Assembly: GCF_001592825.1 (NCBI RefSeq)
Contig: NZ_LTZG01000001.1
Span: forward strand, 1,488,001 to 1,552,000
Direction of reading: 5' to 3'
Source: Planococcus maritimus
Lineage (GTDB): Bacteria > Bacillota > Bacilli > Bacillales_A > Planococcaceae
Length of the DNA: 64,000 nucleotides
The position numbers and the translations under genes are program-made. A model generated the notes under the pieces. The model ran no database searches. It worked only from the letters and a program-made list of their open reading frames with translations, and was not told where the DNA came from. Below, piece by piece: positions 24,845 to 33,392 of the stretch. The stretch's first letter is position 1. Each line of letters opens with the position of its first letter.

Positions 24845-26083
24845 CTACCATTCACGCCATTCTTCGATAATGTCTTCCTCTGTCTTCAACCCGACTTGCT
24901 GCGCTTTTTCCATAATGAAATCGTGAAGTTCCTCACGCTCCAGCGTCTCAATGAAAAAGTCATACTCCTCATTGAGCGCATTTAAACGGAGAACCACTTC
25001 CTTCACTTCCTGAACGATTTTCTTTTCAGATGGCTCTTGAAGGTGGGACAGTCTATCTTTATAACCTTGGAGTACGGTTTCGGTTGCCGCTAGATTTTCT
25101 TCGGTAAACTGATCATCTCCGTCGTCCATCCTTATTCGCCACTCTTCAGTAGGCAAAGAATCCTCTGACAGATTGGCGTTTTGCGAAACCGATTCCGTGT
25201 TTGCCGGAATGGATCTTGCGATAAAGGTAGGTCGGTCATTGACTCGAGGACCTTCTATCAGCCGATGGGAATAATGTTTCTTATTCGTAAAGTGGATATA
25301 TTCCAATTCAATGCAAGGTGAGACATCTCCATCTACTATCGTAGAATCCCAAAACTGTATGCCTTTCAAATGAGGCAGTTGCCTAATGAATCGAATGGAT
25401 GGAATCATTCCACAATTATTTAAAGTTAAATATTTGAGTGATTGAACTCTTCTGATCGATGAGAAGTCCTGTACATTTTTTGCACCCTCTATTTGGAGAG
25501 AAGTCAAATTTTTCGAAAGATGCTGGATCGCTTCGATATCAGCCAGGGCTCTCATTCTAAATAAGCCTAGGCTCTCTAAATTCTCCAATCCTTGAATTCC
25601 CTCTAGGGAAGTGATATTAGCATTGATGAGCTCGAGATCTACAAGGGCTTTCAACTCGGTAAATTTTTTCAGGTTTTTCCCTTTTGGCTTATAGCCCCAG
25701 ATTTGTAGTTCCTTCAAGTTGGTGAGGCTGCCGATTCCTATCACTTTGGCCGGCAGTGTGCCAATAATCCTTTCTAATGAGGTCAACTGGCTGAAATCGA
25801 CTGCCAGGGAACGGGAAGTATCATTGATTACCAAAGTTTTAAGTATCTTCAAATGGTAAATTCCATTTATATCTTTGATACTCGACCCTTCAAGCGATAT
25901 ATATTCGACGGTTGGACATTCGCTTAAGAAATCGATTTGTGATTCCTTATAGTCGTAGGTAATATCTACACTTTTGATTTGGTGTTCCTGAATATACTGG
26001 ACGGATTCTTGTACATTTTCACTATCGATATATACGGTTTCTCCATCCTCGTCGTTTCTGATGCGAAGTTTACTTTTTTCCAT
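24845..26083 (-). CDS. Leucine-rich-repeat protein
   Basis: A 412-residue protein without signal peptide or membrane helix, so probably cytosolic. Residues about 30-270 form roughly ten leucine-rich repeats of the LxxLxxLxI kind (LKTLVINDTS, LVDLELINANITSLEGIQG, LESLGLFRM, LKYLTLNNCGM). The C-terminal third is acidic, with a helical segment (VLRLNALNEEYDFFIETLE). Such proteins bind other proteins; the partner is unknown. AGGAGG precedes the ATG. Its start is preceded by a cluster of CGTTCGTAAA repeats, and palindrome copy 3 follows its stop. No close family could be named. Confidence 0.8.
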   Translation of the reverse strand: MEKSKLRIRNDEDGETVYIDSENVQESVQYIQEHQIKSVDITYDYKESQIDFLSECPTVEYISLEGSSIKDINGIYHLKILKTLVINDTSRSLAVDFSQLTSLERIIGTLPAKVIGIGSLTNLKELQIWGYKPKGKNLKKFTELKALVDLELINANITSLEGIQGLENLESLGLFRMRALADIEAIQHLSKNLTSLQIEGAKNVQDFSSIRRVQSLKYLTLNNCGMIPSIRFIRQLPHLKGIQFWDSTIVDGDVSPCIELEYIHFTNKKHYSHRLIEGPRVNDRPTFIARSIPANTESVSQNANLSEDSLPTEEWRIRMDDGDDQFTEENLAATETVLQGYKDRLSHLQEPSEKKIVQEVKEVVLRLNALNEEYDFFIETLEREELHDFIMEKAQQVGLKTEEDIIEEWREW

Positions 26084-26188
26084 AAGTCCTCCTTAGTTAT
26101 CTTTTCTCTCTTATTATCAGAATCGAAACTCTTACGTTAAATATACTTAGAACTAAATATAATAGCTAGATAATCCTGGAAATAAAAG

Positions 26189-26311
26189 CGTTCGTAAAAG
26201 TACACTTTCGCGAACACTCCGAAATGGACTGAACATCAACAAAAGTAGCGTTCGTAAATGCACAAAATAACTTTACGAACGTTCACTAATTCTCACACAC
26301 TTTTACGAACG
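26189..26311. repeat. Cluster of CGTTCGTAAA motifs, two direct and two inverted
   Basis: Direct copies start at 26189 (CGTTCGTAAAAGTACACTTT) and 26249. Inverted copies TTTACGAACG end at 26281 and 26311. The first direct copy is nearly the same as the left box of the dif-like elements A-C, but no right core follows. The second direct copy and the inverted copies can form a hairpin. It lies in the 331-base gap between the LRR gene and the MMPL terminator, with no gene. Confidence 0.75.
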
Positions 26312-26376
26312 TTTTTCGATTACCCTCTGCTTCTCTTTCACCGACGAGCCATCCTCAAAAATTATTTAACCAAAGA

Positions 26377-26406
26377 AAAACTGCCGGGAAGCTTCCCGGC
26401 AGTTTT
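26377..26406. terminator. Terminator of the MMPL gene
   Basis: A perfect palindrome AAAACTGCCGGGAA / TTCCCGGCAGTTTT with a GC centre, close after the MMPL stop on the minus strand, with A/T tracts on both flanks. Confidence 0.9.
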
Positions 26407-26414
26407 AGCTATCT

Positions 26415-28730
26415 TTAGATGGAGTTTTCTCCGGTATTCGTGCGTGTTGCTTTATCTTTTTCATTCAATTCATGAAGCAGTTTTTCGCCTTCAATATCCA
26501 AATCCGGGAGAATCTTGTCGAGCCATTTTGGCAGCCACCAGATCTTGTCGCCGAACAGCGACATGACAGCTGGCACGAAGATCATGCGGATGAGGAAGGC
26601 ATCGACAAGGATCCCGAACGCTAAGGCAAAACCGATTTGCTTGATCATGATGTCATCCGTGAAAATGAAGCCAGAGAATACCGAGACCATGATTAATGCG
26701 GCGGCAACGACCACTTTACTGGCCGTCTTGTAGCCGCTGACGATGGCTCCATCTCCTTTTTCACCGTGGATATAGGATTCGCGCATCGACGACACGAGGA
26801 ATACTTGGTAATCCATGGCGAGTCCGTAAAGAATGCCGGTCACCATGATCGGGATAAAGCTCAGCAATGGCCCGCCGGTGTCGATTCCGAATAGCGATCC
26901 GAGCCAGCCCCACTGGAAGACGGCCGTTGTCGCGCCGAATGTGGCCATGATGCTCAATAGGAAACCGGCCGTTGCTTTGATCGGAATAAGGATCGAACGG
27001 AAGACGACTAGCAAAATAAGCAGTGACAGCACGACAATAATAGCGATGTAGATTGGGAATACTTCAGCGAGTTTTTCCGAAATGTCGATATTGATCGCCG
27101 TTAAGCCGGTCACACCAATTTCCGTGTTGGTGTTCTCAGTAGCTGCGGCATCTGTCCGCAAACTTTCCACCAATTGTTTTGTCGCTTCATCGGTCGGCCC
27201 ATTTTCCGGGATGATGCTGATAATGGCGATGGTGCCATCTCCATTGAACCCGCCTGGAGATACTTCCGCTACGCCGTCCAGCTGTGAGATATTGCTGAGC
27301 AGCTGGAAATATTCTTGTGGATTCACCGCAGCTGCGTCTTGGTCTTTTACCACGACGAGCAGCGGGCCATTGAAGCCTTCGCCAAAGCTGTCGGAAATAA
27401 CGTCATAACTTTGTCTGACAGCGGTGTCTTTATTGGCACTTTCACCAGAAGGCATGCCGAGGTTCATCTGCGCGACCGGCACTGCGAGGGTGCCAAGAAT
27501 CACGATGACCAGAAGAATGGCTGCCCATTTCATTTTCAATAAGCCGGTGATCCACGCTCCGGCAAAGCCTTGTTTGGAACCTTTGCCCGCGAGTTTCTTG
27601 TTTCTTGCTTTAGCCGAAACAATCCGTTCGCCGATCAAGCCGAGCAATGCCGGGAGCAGCGTGAGCGCGACCAGTACATCGATCAACACGGTCAACGCCG
27701 CGACAAGCGCCATGCTGCTGAGGAACGAAATGCCGATGACCAGCAAGCCGCTGAGTGCGATGATGACCGTCAAGCCGGCAAAAAATACGGCGCTGCCTGC
27801 CGTACCGATTGCACGGGCAGCCGCTTCCTTAGCAGGTAATCCTTGTTCCGTGATCAGTTTGCGCTGTCTGTTGACGATAAATAGGGCATAGTCGATGCCG
27901 ACTGCGAGACCGATCATCAAGGCGAGAACCGGTGTCAGACTGTTGATTTCGAACATGCTCGATAAGGCGAATGTCCCGCCGACGCCCACACCGACGCCGA
28001 TCAATGCCACGACCAGCGGCAAGCCTGCAGCGATGAGTGAACCGAGTGTCACAACCAAGATGACCGCTGCGATCGCGAGCCCAATAATTTCATGCGTACC
28101 GCCGATTGGAATATCGACACCTTGCAGCGCGCCCGTCGGAATGACCGTAATGGAAGAATTGTCTTGAGCGATATTCGCAGCGTCCGCGAGTTCTTCGCGC
28201 TCCGCTTCACTCAAGTCTTCCGCCGTTTTGGTCAGTTGGAACTGGAATAATGCGACCGTGCCGTCTTCTGAAATCTGGATGCCTGGGACTGGCATATCCT
28301 GGACAATGAAAGGCCGGTGGTTGACTTCAGGCGTCGGAAGCTGGCTCATCATCTCTTGCATTGCCTGCATTTGAGCGATTGCTTCCTCGTCCTGCAGCAT
28401 GTCCATTGGATTGACGACATGATCCAACCCGTACACTTCGTTTGCTGCCATAGCTAAAGCTTGGGCATTTGCCGGATCGTCAACGGCTTCTCCTTCGGGC
28501 ACTTCGAACAGGTAACTGCCTTGTCCGCCGGATGCTGCCGGGTATTCTTCCGCCAACTCATCTAGCACGTCTTGTGCGGCGGTTCCGTCAATTCTTGTTT
28601 CACTGCTTGTATTCACGCCATTCGTGACGATGGCGGTAATGATGATTCCCAATATGAGAAGCCAGCTGGCAATGAAAATCCATGGCTTGCTATAGGCTGT
28701 TTTTCCGATACGATAAAAAAATCTCGACAC
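26415..28730 (-). CDS. MMPL/RND-family exporter
   Basis: A 771-residue membrane exporter of the MMPL type (YdfJ-like), driven by the proton gradient. Two repeats each have one helix, an extracytoplasmic domain and five clustered helices. Family motifs include GVGVGGTFALSSMF, GLAVGIDYALFIVNR and GILYGLAMDYQVFLVSSMRE. Substrates are lipids or hydrophobic drugs in other members. The start is GTG at 28730 after GGAG. It lies 26 bases downstream of a TetR gene on the same strand, so TetR-MMPL is one operon, probably derepressed by a ligand that the pump removes. A terminator follows. Confidence 0.92.
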   Translation of the reverse strand: MSRFFYRIGKTAYSKPWIFIASWLLILGIIITAIVTNGVNTSSETRIDGTAAQDVLDELAEEYPAASGGQGSYLFEVPEGEAVDDPANAQALAMAANEVYGLDHVVNPMDMLQDEEAIAQMQAMQEMMSQLPTPEVNHRPFIVQDMPVPGIQISEDGTVALFQFQLTKTAEDLSEAEREELADAANIAQDNSSITVIPTGALQGVDIPIGGTHEIIGLAIAAVILVVTLGSLIAAGLPLVVALIGVGVGVGGTFALSSMFEINSLTPVLALMIGLAVGIDYALFIVNRQRKLITEQGLPAKEAAARAIGTAGSAVFFAGLTVIIALSGLLVIGISFLSSMALVAALTVLIDVLVALTLLPALLGLIGERIVSAKARNKKLAGKGSKQGFAGAWITGLLKMKWAAILLVIVILGTLAVPVAQMNLGMPSGESANKDTAVRQSYDVISDSFGEGFNGPLLVVVKDQDAAAVNPQEYFQLLSNISQLDGVAEVSPGGFNGDGTIAIISIIPENGPTDEATKQLVESLRTDAAATENTNTEIGVTGLTAINIDISEKLAEVFPIYIAIIVVLSLLILLVVFRSILIPIKATAGFLLSIMATFGATTAVFQWGWLGSLFGIDTGGPLLSFIPIMVTGILYGLAMDYQVFLVSSMRESYIHGEKGDGAIVSGYKTASKVVVAAALIMVSVFSGFIFTDDIMIKQIGFALAFGILVDAFLIRMIFVPAVMSLFGDKIWWLPKWLDKILPDLDIEGEKLLHELNEKDKATRTNTGENSI

Positions 28731-28756
28731 GTGTGCAACTCCATTCTCTATTTGTA

Positions 28757-29368
28757 TTAGTTAAAGCCTTTTCGCAAATGTGCAAAGACAACATCGATAT
28801 ATTGATTGAACTCGGTATCTACTTCGACTTGTTCTCCGCCTTCGGGTAATTTTACGGCGATGCTTTCGTCGAGAACCGGCAAAATCGCGCCGAATACCGC
28901 GCCAATCAGGATGTGGTAATACTCTTCCGGATAATCGCTGCCGAATTCTTCGCTGATGCCGCGTTTTGCAAAGTCCTGCACTTCCATCAACGCGCCGGTT
29001 ACATATAGCTTGAGCGCCGGGTAGTTACGCGACAGCGAAATGAGCTGGTTGAGACGCCTTAGTTTATTGATCGTGAAACTACCACGGATATACAATTCGA
29101 TGGTATCTAAAGGCGTGTAGTGTTCCGTGGAAAAGGCCGATTGACCGTCCCGTTCTAAATAATCATTCATCGTCAGGGCATTGGCGATTGCTTCTTCCTT
29201 GCATGAGAAGTAATTGGCGAATGTTCTGCGCGAATAGCCCGCCGTCTGGACGATATCTTCCACGACAAACCCATCCACACCCCGTTCCACCGCCAAGTTA
29301 AACGCGGCTTCAGCCAAAGCTTGGCGCGTCGCTATTTTTTTCTGATCCCGTAAACCGCTGTCAGTCAT
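28757..29368 (-). CDS. TetR-family repressor of the MMPL exporter
   Basis: A 203-residue one-component regulator. The N-terminal helix-turn-helix is VEDIVQTAGYSRRTFANYFSCKEEA (about residues 39-63, quoted in part by its key residues G-S-R-T-F-Y-F). The ligand domain is helical. AGGTGAT precedes the ATG. It is the first gene of the operon with MMPL, and a palindrome over its promoter suggests self-repression. The effector is unknown. Confidence 0.9.
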   Translation of the reverse strand: MTDSGLRDQKKIATRQALAEAAFNLAVERGVDGFVVEDIVQTAGYSRRTFANYFSCKEEAIANALTMNDYLERDGQSAFSTEHYTPLDTIELYIRGSFTINKLRRLNQLISLSRNYPALKLYVTGALMEVQDFAKRGISEEFGSDYPEEYYHILIGAVFGAILPVLDESIAVKLPEGGEQVEVDTEFNQYIDVVFAHLRKGFN

Positions 29369-29396
29369 TACATCACCTCATTTTTAATTCTTACAT

Positions 29397-29443
29397 GTTA
29401 TACCACAAAACTTGCACAAAGAGCAAGTTTTCCCAATGTGCAA
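29397..29443 (-). promoter_or_regulatory. TetR-MMPL promoter with palindromic operator
   Basis: On the minus strand TTGCTC (29426-29421), 18 bases, TATAAC (29402-29397). Over it lies the inverted repeat AAAACTTGC / GCAAGTTTT (29407-29431), and a wider pair TTGCACA / TGTGCAA reaches 29443. The position between -35 and -10 fits autorepression by the TetR protein. Confidence 0.65.
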
Positions 29444-29536
29444 ATTTCTCCTTCGTAAGTGATTATGAAAATAAGTTATCGTTAGCCATAATTTAAGCAA
29501 ATCGTTTCTCGCCCAGAAATCAAAAATCGCAGACAC

Positions 29537-29586
29537 AAAAAAGAACGTTCGAAAGCGTAGCTAACCACTTTCCGAACGTTCTTTTC
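29537..29586 (-). terminator. Terminator of the reductase gene
   Basis: Arms AAGAACGTTCGAAAG and CTTTCCGAACGTTCTT with a 12-base loop. On the minus strand a TTTTTT run follows. It lies about 50 bases after the reductase stop. Confidence 0.88.
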
Positions 29587-29636
29587 TGTCGCATGAAACC
29601 TATTAGATAGTTTTATCCATTACACTTAACTTCTAC

Positions 29637-30623
29637 TTAACACTTAACGATGGTTCTTCCTAGATGCTGCCCGTTCTTGATGGCTTCGATTGTTTCCGGT
29701 ACTTCTTCAAGCGACACTTCATCGGTCAAGGTCGTTTGGGTGATATTCCAGTCCGTCGCCATCTTGTCCCAAATAGCTCCACGTTTTTCGATTGGCACAT
29801 TGACCGAATCGATGCCGAGGAGATTAACGCCTCTTAGGATGAACGGCAGGACCGTCGCTGATATTTGAAGGCCGGCTGCGTTGCCGCACATGCTCATGCT
29901 GCCGCCGTAAGAAATTTGCGGGATGAGGACCGACGCCACATCTCCGCCGACAGTGTCCAGGACATAGTCGAATTTCGGCTTATTCAATGGCTTTTTCAGT
30001 TCGCCCAGGTCATCCGGGAAAATGGTTTGTGTCGCTCCGAGCGATTTCGCCACTTCTACTTGATGTTCTTTACGCACCAATGCGGTGATATTCGTGTAGC
30101 CAATTTTCGACAGGATCTGCAACGCGACACTGCCGACCCCGCCTGTAGCCCCTGTCACCAATAATTGCGGATTGTTGTCAGGATTCATGCCGTTTTGCTC
30201 AAGTGCCTGGATGGACAATGCCGCTGTAAACCCGGCCGTGCCGAATATCATGGCATCTTTCAAGCTCAATCCATTTGGCAATGGAACGATCCATTCAGCG
30301 GGAACGCGTGCATATTCCGAGAACCCACCGGTATGGCTCATCCCCATTTCAAAACCGGTGACAATCACTTCCTGTCCTTCGTGAAAGCGCTCATCCCCTG
30401 TATGTACGATCGTTCCGCTGAAATCGATGCCCGGGATCATCGGATAGTTGCGGATGACGCCTGCATTTTTCTGCACTGCGAGCATGTCTTTGTAGTTGAT
30501 TGACGAATAGGCGACTTTGACGAGAACGTCACCTTTTGACAATTGCTCTTCGCCGGCTTGTTCTACGCCGAAGACCACTTCTTCTCCCTGCTCTTTTACG
30601 ACAATTGCTTTAAATGAATCCAT
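29637..30623 (-). CDS. YhdH/AcuI-type NADPH-dependent quinone/acryloyl-CoA reductase
   Basis: A 328-residue zinc-free medium-chain dehydrogenase. The NADPH motif is VTGATGGVGSVALQIL (about residues 148-163), and the YhdH/YhfP signature SINYKDMLA is near residue 40. Members reduce acryloyl-CoA or other enoyl compounds with NADPH; the natural substrate here is not known. The frame extends 21 codons upstream, but AAGGAGG precedes the ATG at 30623, which gives the family N-terminus. It is transcribed alone and has a good terminator. Confidence 0.88.
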   Translation of the reverse strand: MDSFKAIVVKEQGEEVVFGVEQAGEEQLSKGDVLVKVAYSSINYKDMLAVQKNAGVIRNYPMIPGIDFSGTIVHTGDERFHEGQEVIVTGFEMGMSHTGGFSEYARVPAEWIVPLPNGLSLKDAMIFGTAGFTAALSIQALEQNGMNPDNNPQLLVTGATGGVGSVALQILSKIGYTNITALVRKEHQVEVAKSLGATQTIFPDDLGELKKPLNKPKFDYVLDTVGGDVASVLIPQISYGGSMSMCGNAAGLQISATVLPFILRGVNLLGIDSVNVPIEKRGAIWDKMATDWNITQTTLTDEVSLEEVPETIEAIKNGQHLGRTIVKC

Positions 30624-30769
30624 CCAAATTCCTCCTTTAGTACTGTGTTCCCGGAATGGTTCTGTGGCAAAACTAATTTCACACAAAACTTGCGAGCCTT
30701 AGTCATTATAGAAGAAATCGCTTCTGCCTTTCCTTTTGAACATAGCCGGAATTGTTTTTGAAGCTGCTC

Positions 30770-31912
30770 TTATTGCTTGAATGCCTTGATCAATCGAAAT
30801 AGTTGAGCTGTCGTTACTTGCAAATTTTGTCTTGCAGTATCAGGATCTATCGCTTCGTTTAACGTCATTGGCTTTGTCAAAATGGAAAAGTATGAAGTAA
30901 TTCCGATTTCATTTAAATCAGCAGCTTCTTCTGTAATACTACCAGCTAATGCAATGGCAGGTACACCCATTTTTTTAGCCAATTGAGCAACCCCCGACGC
31001 AGTCTTGCCCATGGAAGTTTGGCCGTCTAGCTTGCCTTCTCCTGTCACAACGATGTCCACACCTTTGATTTGTTCTTCCATTTTCACACTCTCAAGGATC
31101 AATTCTATGCCGCTTTTCAATTCGCCTTGCAAAAATCCGATAAAGGCAGCTCCTAGCCCTCCTGCAGCTCCAGCCCCTGGTGGATTTTGAATATCTTTGC
31201 CTAAGTCTTCCGATGCGATGCGCGCAAAATTGCGAAGCCCTTGGTCAAGTTCCTCTACCATCTCCGGTGTGGCGCCTTTTTGCGGGCCAAATATATACGC
31301 CGCCCCCGTTTCTCCATAGAGTGGGTTGGTCACATCACATGCAACGTTAAATTGCGCCTCACTTAGCGCTGGAGATACGTTTTCTGCATCAATACGGCGA
31401 ATATCCTTCAACGACTGCCCGCCCAATTCTATTTCTTTTCCATGGCGATCCTGAAACTGGAACCCTAGCGCCTGAAGCATTCCCACTCCCCCATCGTTCG
31501 TGGCGCTTCCCCCTAGCCCAATGATGAAATCCCGGTAGCCTCTTTCGATTGCGTCATTGATCAATTCTCCTACGCCAAATGTTGTGGCGATTAAAGGATT
31601 GCGCTGCTCTTCCCGGATAAGGGGAAGACCACATGCTGCAGCCACTTCGATGACCACTGTCCGGTGATCGCCTAAAACCCCATATGTAGCTTCGATTTTT
31701 TCTTGCAGCGGCCCAATTACCGGAACCGTGAACAAGGTTCCTTTGGTTGCTTCAACCAGAGCTTCAACCGTTCCTTCTCCTCCATCAGCCAGTGGCAACA
31801 TTTTTGTATCAGCCGATGGATAAACTTCTTTAATGCCCGCCGCTATCGCTTCGCTTCCTTGTTTTGAGGATAAACTTCCTTTAAATGAATCCATTGCAAT
31901 CAATACTTTCAT
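30770..31912 (-). CDS. glxK: Glycerate kinase (GlxK/GarK family)
   Basis: A 380-residue cytosolic enzyme that phosphorylates D-glycerate with ATP to 2-phosphoglycerate in this family. It has the start MKVLIAMDSFKGSLSS, the glycine-rich GLGGSATNDGGVGMLQALG (about residues 121-139), PPGAGAAGGLGAAFIGF and VTGEGKLDGQTSMGKT. The length is typical. The ATG at 31912 follows GAGGTGG; upstream GTG codons are possible but less well placed. It lies downstream of the tartrate-dehydrogenase-like gene, whose product D-glycerate it could use. A terminator between them suggests partial read-through or a separate promoter. Confidence 0.92.
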   Translation of the reverse strand: MKVLIAMDSFKGSLSSKQGSEAIAAGIKEVYPSADTKMLPLADGGEGTVEALVEATKGTLFTVPVIGPLQEKIEATYGVLGDHRTVVIEVAAACGLPLIREEQRNPLIATTFGVGELINDAIERGYRDFIIGLGGSATNDGGVGMLQALGFQFQDRHGKEIELGGQSLKDIRRIDAENVSPALSEAQFNVACDVTNPLYGETGAAYIFGPQKGATPEMVEELDQGLRNFARIASEDLGKDIQNPPGAGAAGGLGAAFIGFLQGELKSGIELILESVKMEEQIKGVDIVVTGEGKLDGQTSMGKTASGVAQLAKKMGVPAIALAGSITEEAADLNEIGITSYFSILTKPMTLNEAIDPDTARQNLQVTTAQLFRLIKAFKQ

Positions 31913-31936
31913 TTTCACACCCACCTCTTTAGAATT

Positions 31937-31973
31937 AGAAAAAAAGTCGCAATCGAATGTTATCGATTACGAC
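31937..31973 (-). terminator. Terminator after the ttuC-like gene
   Basis: Arms GTCGCAATCGA (31946-31956) and TCGATTACGAC (31963-31973) with one G-T pair. On the minus strand a T run of about eight follows. It lies between the dehydrogenase and glycerate kinase genes. Confidence 0.85.
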
Positions 31974-31987
31974 AGGTTTTACTGAGT

Positions 31988-33085
31988 TTAGGCTTTCAAT
32001 TCTACTTTAGCTAAGTTCTTGATGATGGCATCTGTGACATCAACCGTATCAGCAGAACCGCCCAAGTCACGGGTCAAAACTCCTTGTCTTGTCGTTTCTT
32101 CGATGGCACGATTCAAGCGGGCCGCTTCTTCCGTCAGCCCCAGGTGATCAAGCATCAACGCTGCGCTGCCAATAGTGCCAATCGGATTCGCTACGCCTTT
32201 TCCAGCGATATCCGGTGCAGATCCGTGTACAGACTCAAACATGCTCGGTGTTTTTCTTTCCGGATTCAAGTTTGCGCTAGCTGCGATTCCAAGACTGCCG
32301 GCAAGGGCGCTGCCTAAATCGGATAAGATATCTGCAAACAAATTAGAGGCGACGACGACTTCCAACTCTTCTGGATGAAGTACAAACTGAGCTGCCATGG
32401 CATCGACTAACCATTGATCTGTTTCGACATCCGGGTAATCTTTGCTAACGCGCGCAAATACTTCATCCCATAGTACCATGCCATATTGTTGGGCATTGCT
32501 CTTAGTAACGCTCGTCACTTTCTTTCGATCACGAGTCCGCGCCAAGTCAAATGCAAATCGGATAATCCGTTCACACCCTTTTTCGGTGAACAAAGACGAT
32601 TGAACCGCTACTTCATTGCCAGTTCCGCGCCCGGCAAAATTTCGGCCGCCAACTCCCGAATATTCTCCTTCAGAGTTTTCCCGAACCAACACCCAGTTTA
32701 AATTGTCGACATCAGGGTGATTCAATCTTCTAGGTACTCCAGGCAAGAATTCCACAGGGCGTATGTTTGCCCACTGATCGAATCCTTGGCAAATAGCTAG
32801 ACGTAAACCCCATAGGCTAATATGGTCAGGAACTCCAGGGAATCCGACTGCCCCGAAATAAATCGCATCGTGGTTTCTGATTTTCTCTACGCCGTCTTCG
32901 TCCATCATCTTGCCATTTTCCAGATAGTATTCACATCCCCACGGAAAGTAATCGCTTTCAAAAGCGAACTTTCCATTAGACTCTTCTGCTAAATGCTCTA
33001 ACACTTTCATGCCTTCCCGGATTACTTCTTTACCGATCCCATCTCCCGGAATCACCGCTAGTCTGAATGTTTTAGTTTGGCTCAT
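31988..33085 (-). CDS. ttuC: Tartrate/D-malate dehydrogenase (isocitrate/isopropylmalate DH family)
   Basis: A 365-residue NAD-dependent beta-decarboxylating dehydrogenase. It has AVIPGDGIGKEV at the N-terminus, FGAVGFPGVPDHISLWGLRL (the tartrate/D-malate DH signature that replaces the leuB one), RENSEGEYSGVGG, KSNAQQYGM and FESVHGSAPDIAGKGVANP. Characterised relatives (TtuC, DmlA) oxidise tartrate, convert meso-tartrate to D-glycerate and D-malate to pyruvate. Glycerate kinase downstream and a dicarboxylate carrier divergently upstream support tartrate use. AGGAGG precedes the ATG. The promoter carries GTATAC operators. Confidence 0.9.
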   Translation of the reverse strand: MSQTKTFRLAVIPGDGIGKEVIREGMKVLEHLAEESNGKFAFESDYFPWGCEYYLENGKMMDEDGVEKIRNHDAIYFGAVGFPGVPDHISLWGLRLAICQGFDQWANIRPVEFLPGVPRRLNHPDVDNLNWVLVRENSEGEYSGVGGRNFAGRGTGNEVAVQSSLFTEKGCERIIRFAFDLARTRDRKKVTSVTKSNAQQYGMVLWDEVFARVSKDYPDVETDQWLVDAMAAQFVLHPEELEVVVASNLFADILSDLGSALAGSLGIAASANLNPERKTPSMFESVHGSAPDIAGKGVANPIGTIGSAALMLDHLGLTEEAARLNRAIEETTRQGVLTRDLGGSADTVDVTDAIIKNLAKVELKA

Positions 33086-33137
33086 TATGATTTCCTCCTA
33101 TGGCTGCCATTGCTGACAGGTTTATTGGTATTAATGT

Positions 33138-33169
33138 GTATACTATATTAACGTATACATTGATGTCAA
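33138..33169 (-). promoter_or_regulatory. ttuC promoter with two GTATAC operators
   Basis: On the minus strand TTGACA (33169-33164), 16 bases, TATAGT (33147-33142). One GTATAC palindrome lies in the spacer (33153-33158) and one overlaps the -10 end (33138-33143). TTAACGTATACAT here matches the copy at the opposite promoter. It is the expected kind of site for a FadR/VanR-type GntR regulator. Confidence 0.78.
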
Positions 33170-33267
33170 TATTAATTTAAATATTTTGAATAAAATAACC
33201 TTTAAGACTAAATAACAAGTTAAATAAGAGGAAATAAAAGAATTTAGAATATTTTTTAAATTTTATG

Positions 33268-33296
33268 TTGACTTAACGTATACATAATTATAAAAT
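33268..33296 (+). promoter_or_regulatory. DASS transporter promoter with GTATAC operator
   Basis: TTGACT (33268-33273), 17 bases, TAAAAT (33291-33296). The spacer contains TTAACGTATACATAAT, almost the same as the operator in the divergent ttuC promoter. This indicates joint control by one regulator, most likely the GntR protein encoded at 35088-35804. Confidence 0.78.
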
Positions 33297-33392
33297 TCTA
33301 GCTAAGCAAGAAGAGACAAAGCAATGTAATCGACTCCTGTTTTTTGTAAGCGTTATCACTAAAATCTATCTGGAGAAAGAGGGGAATTTTTT

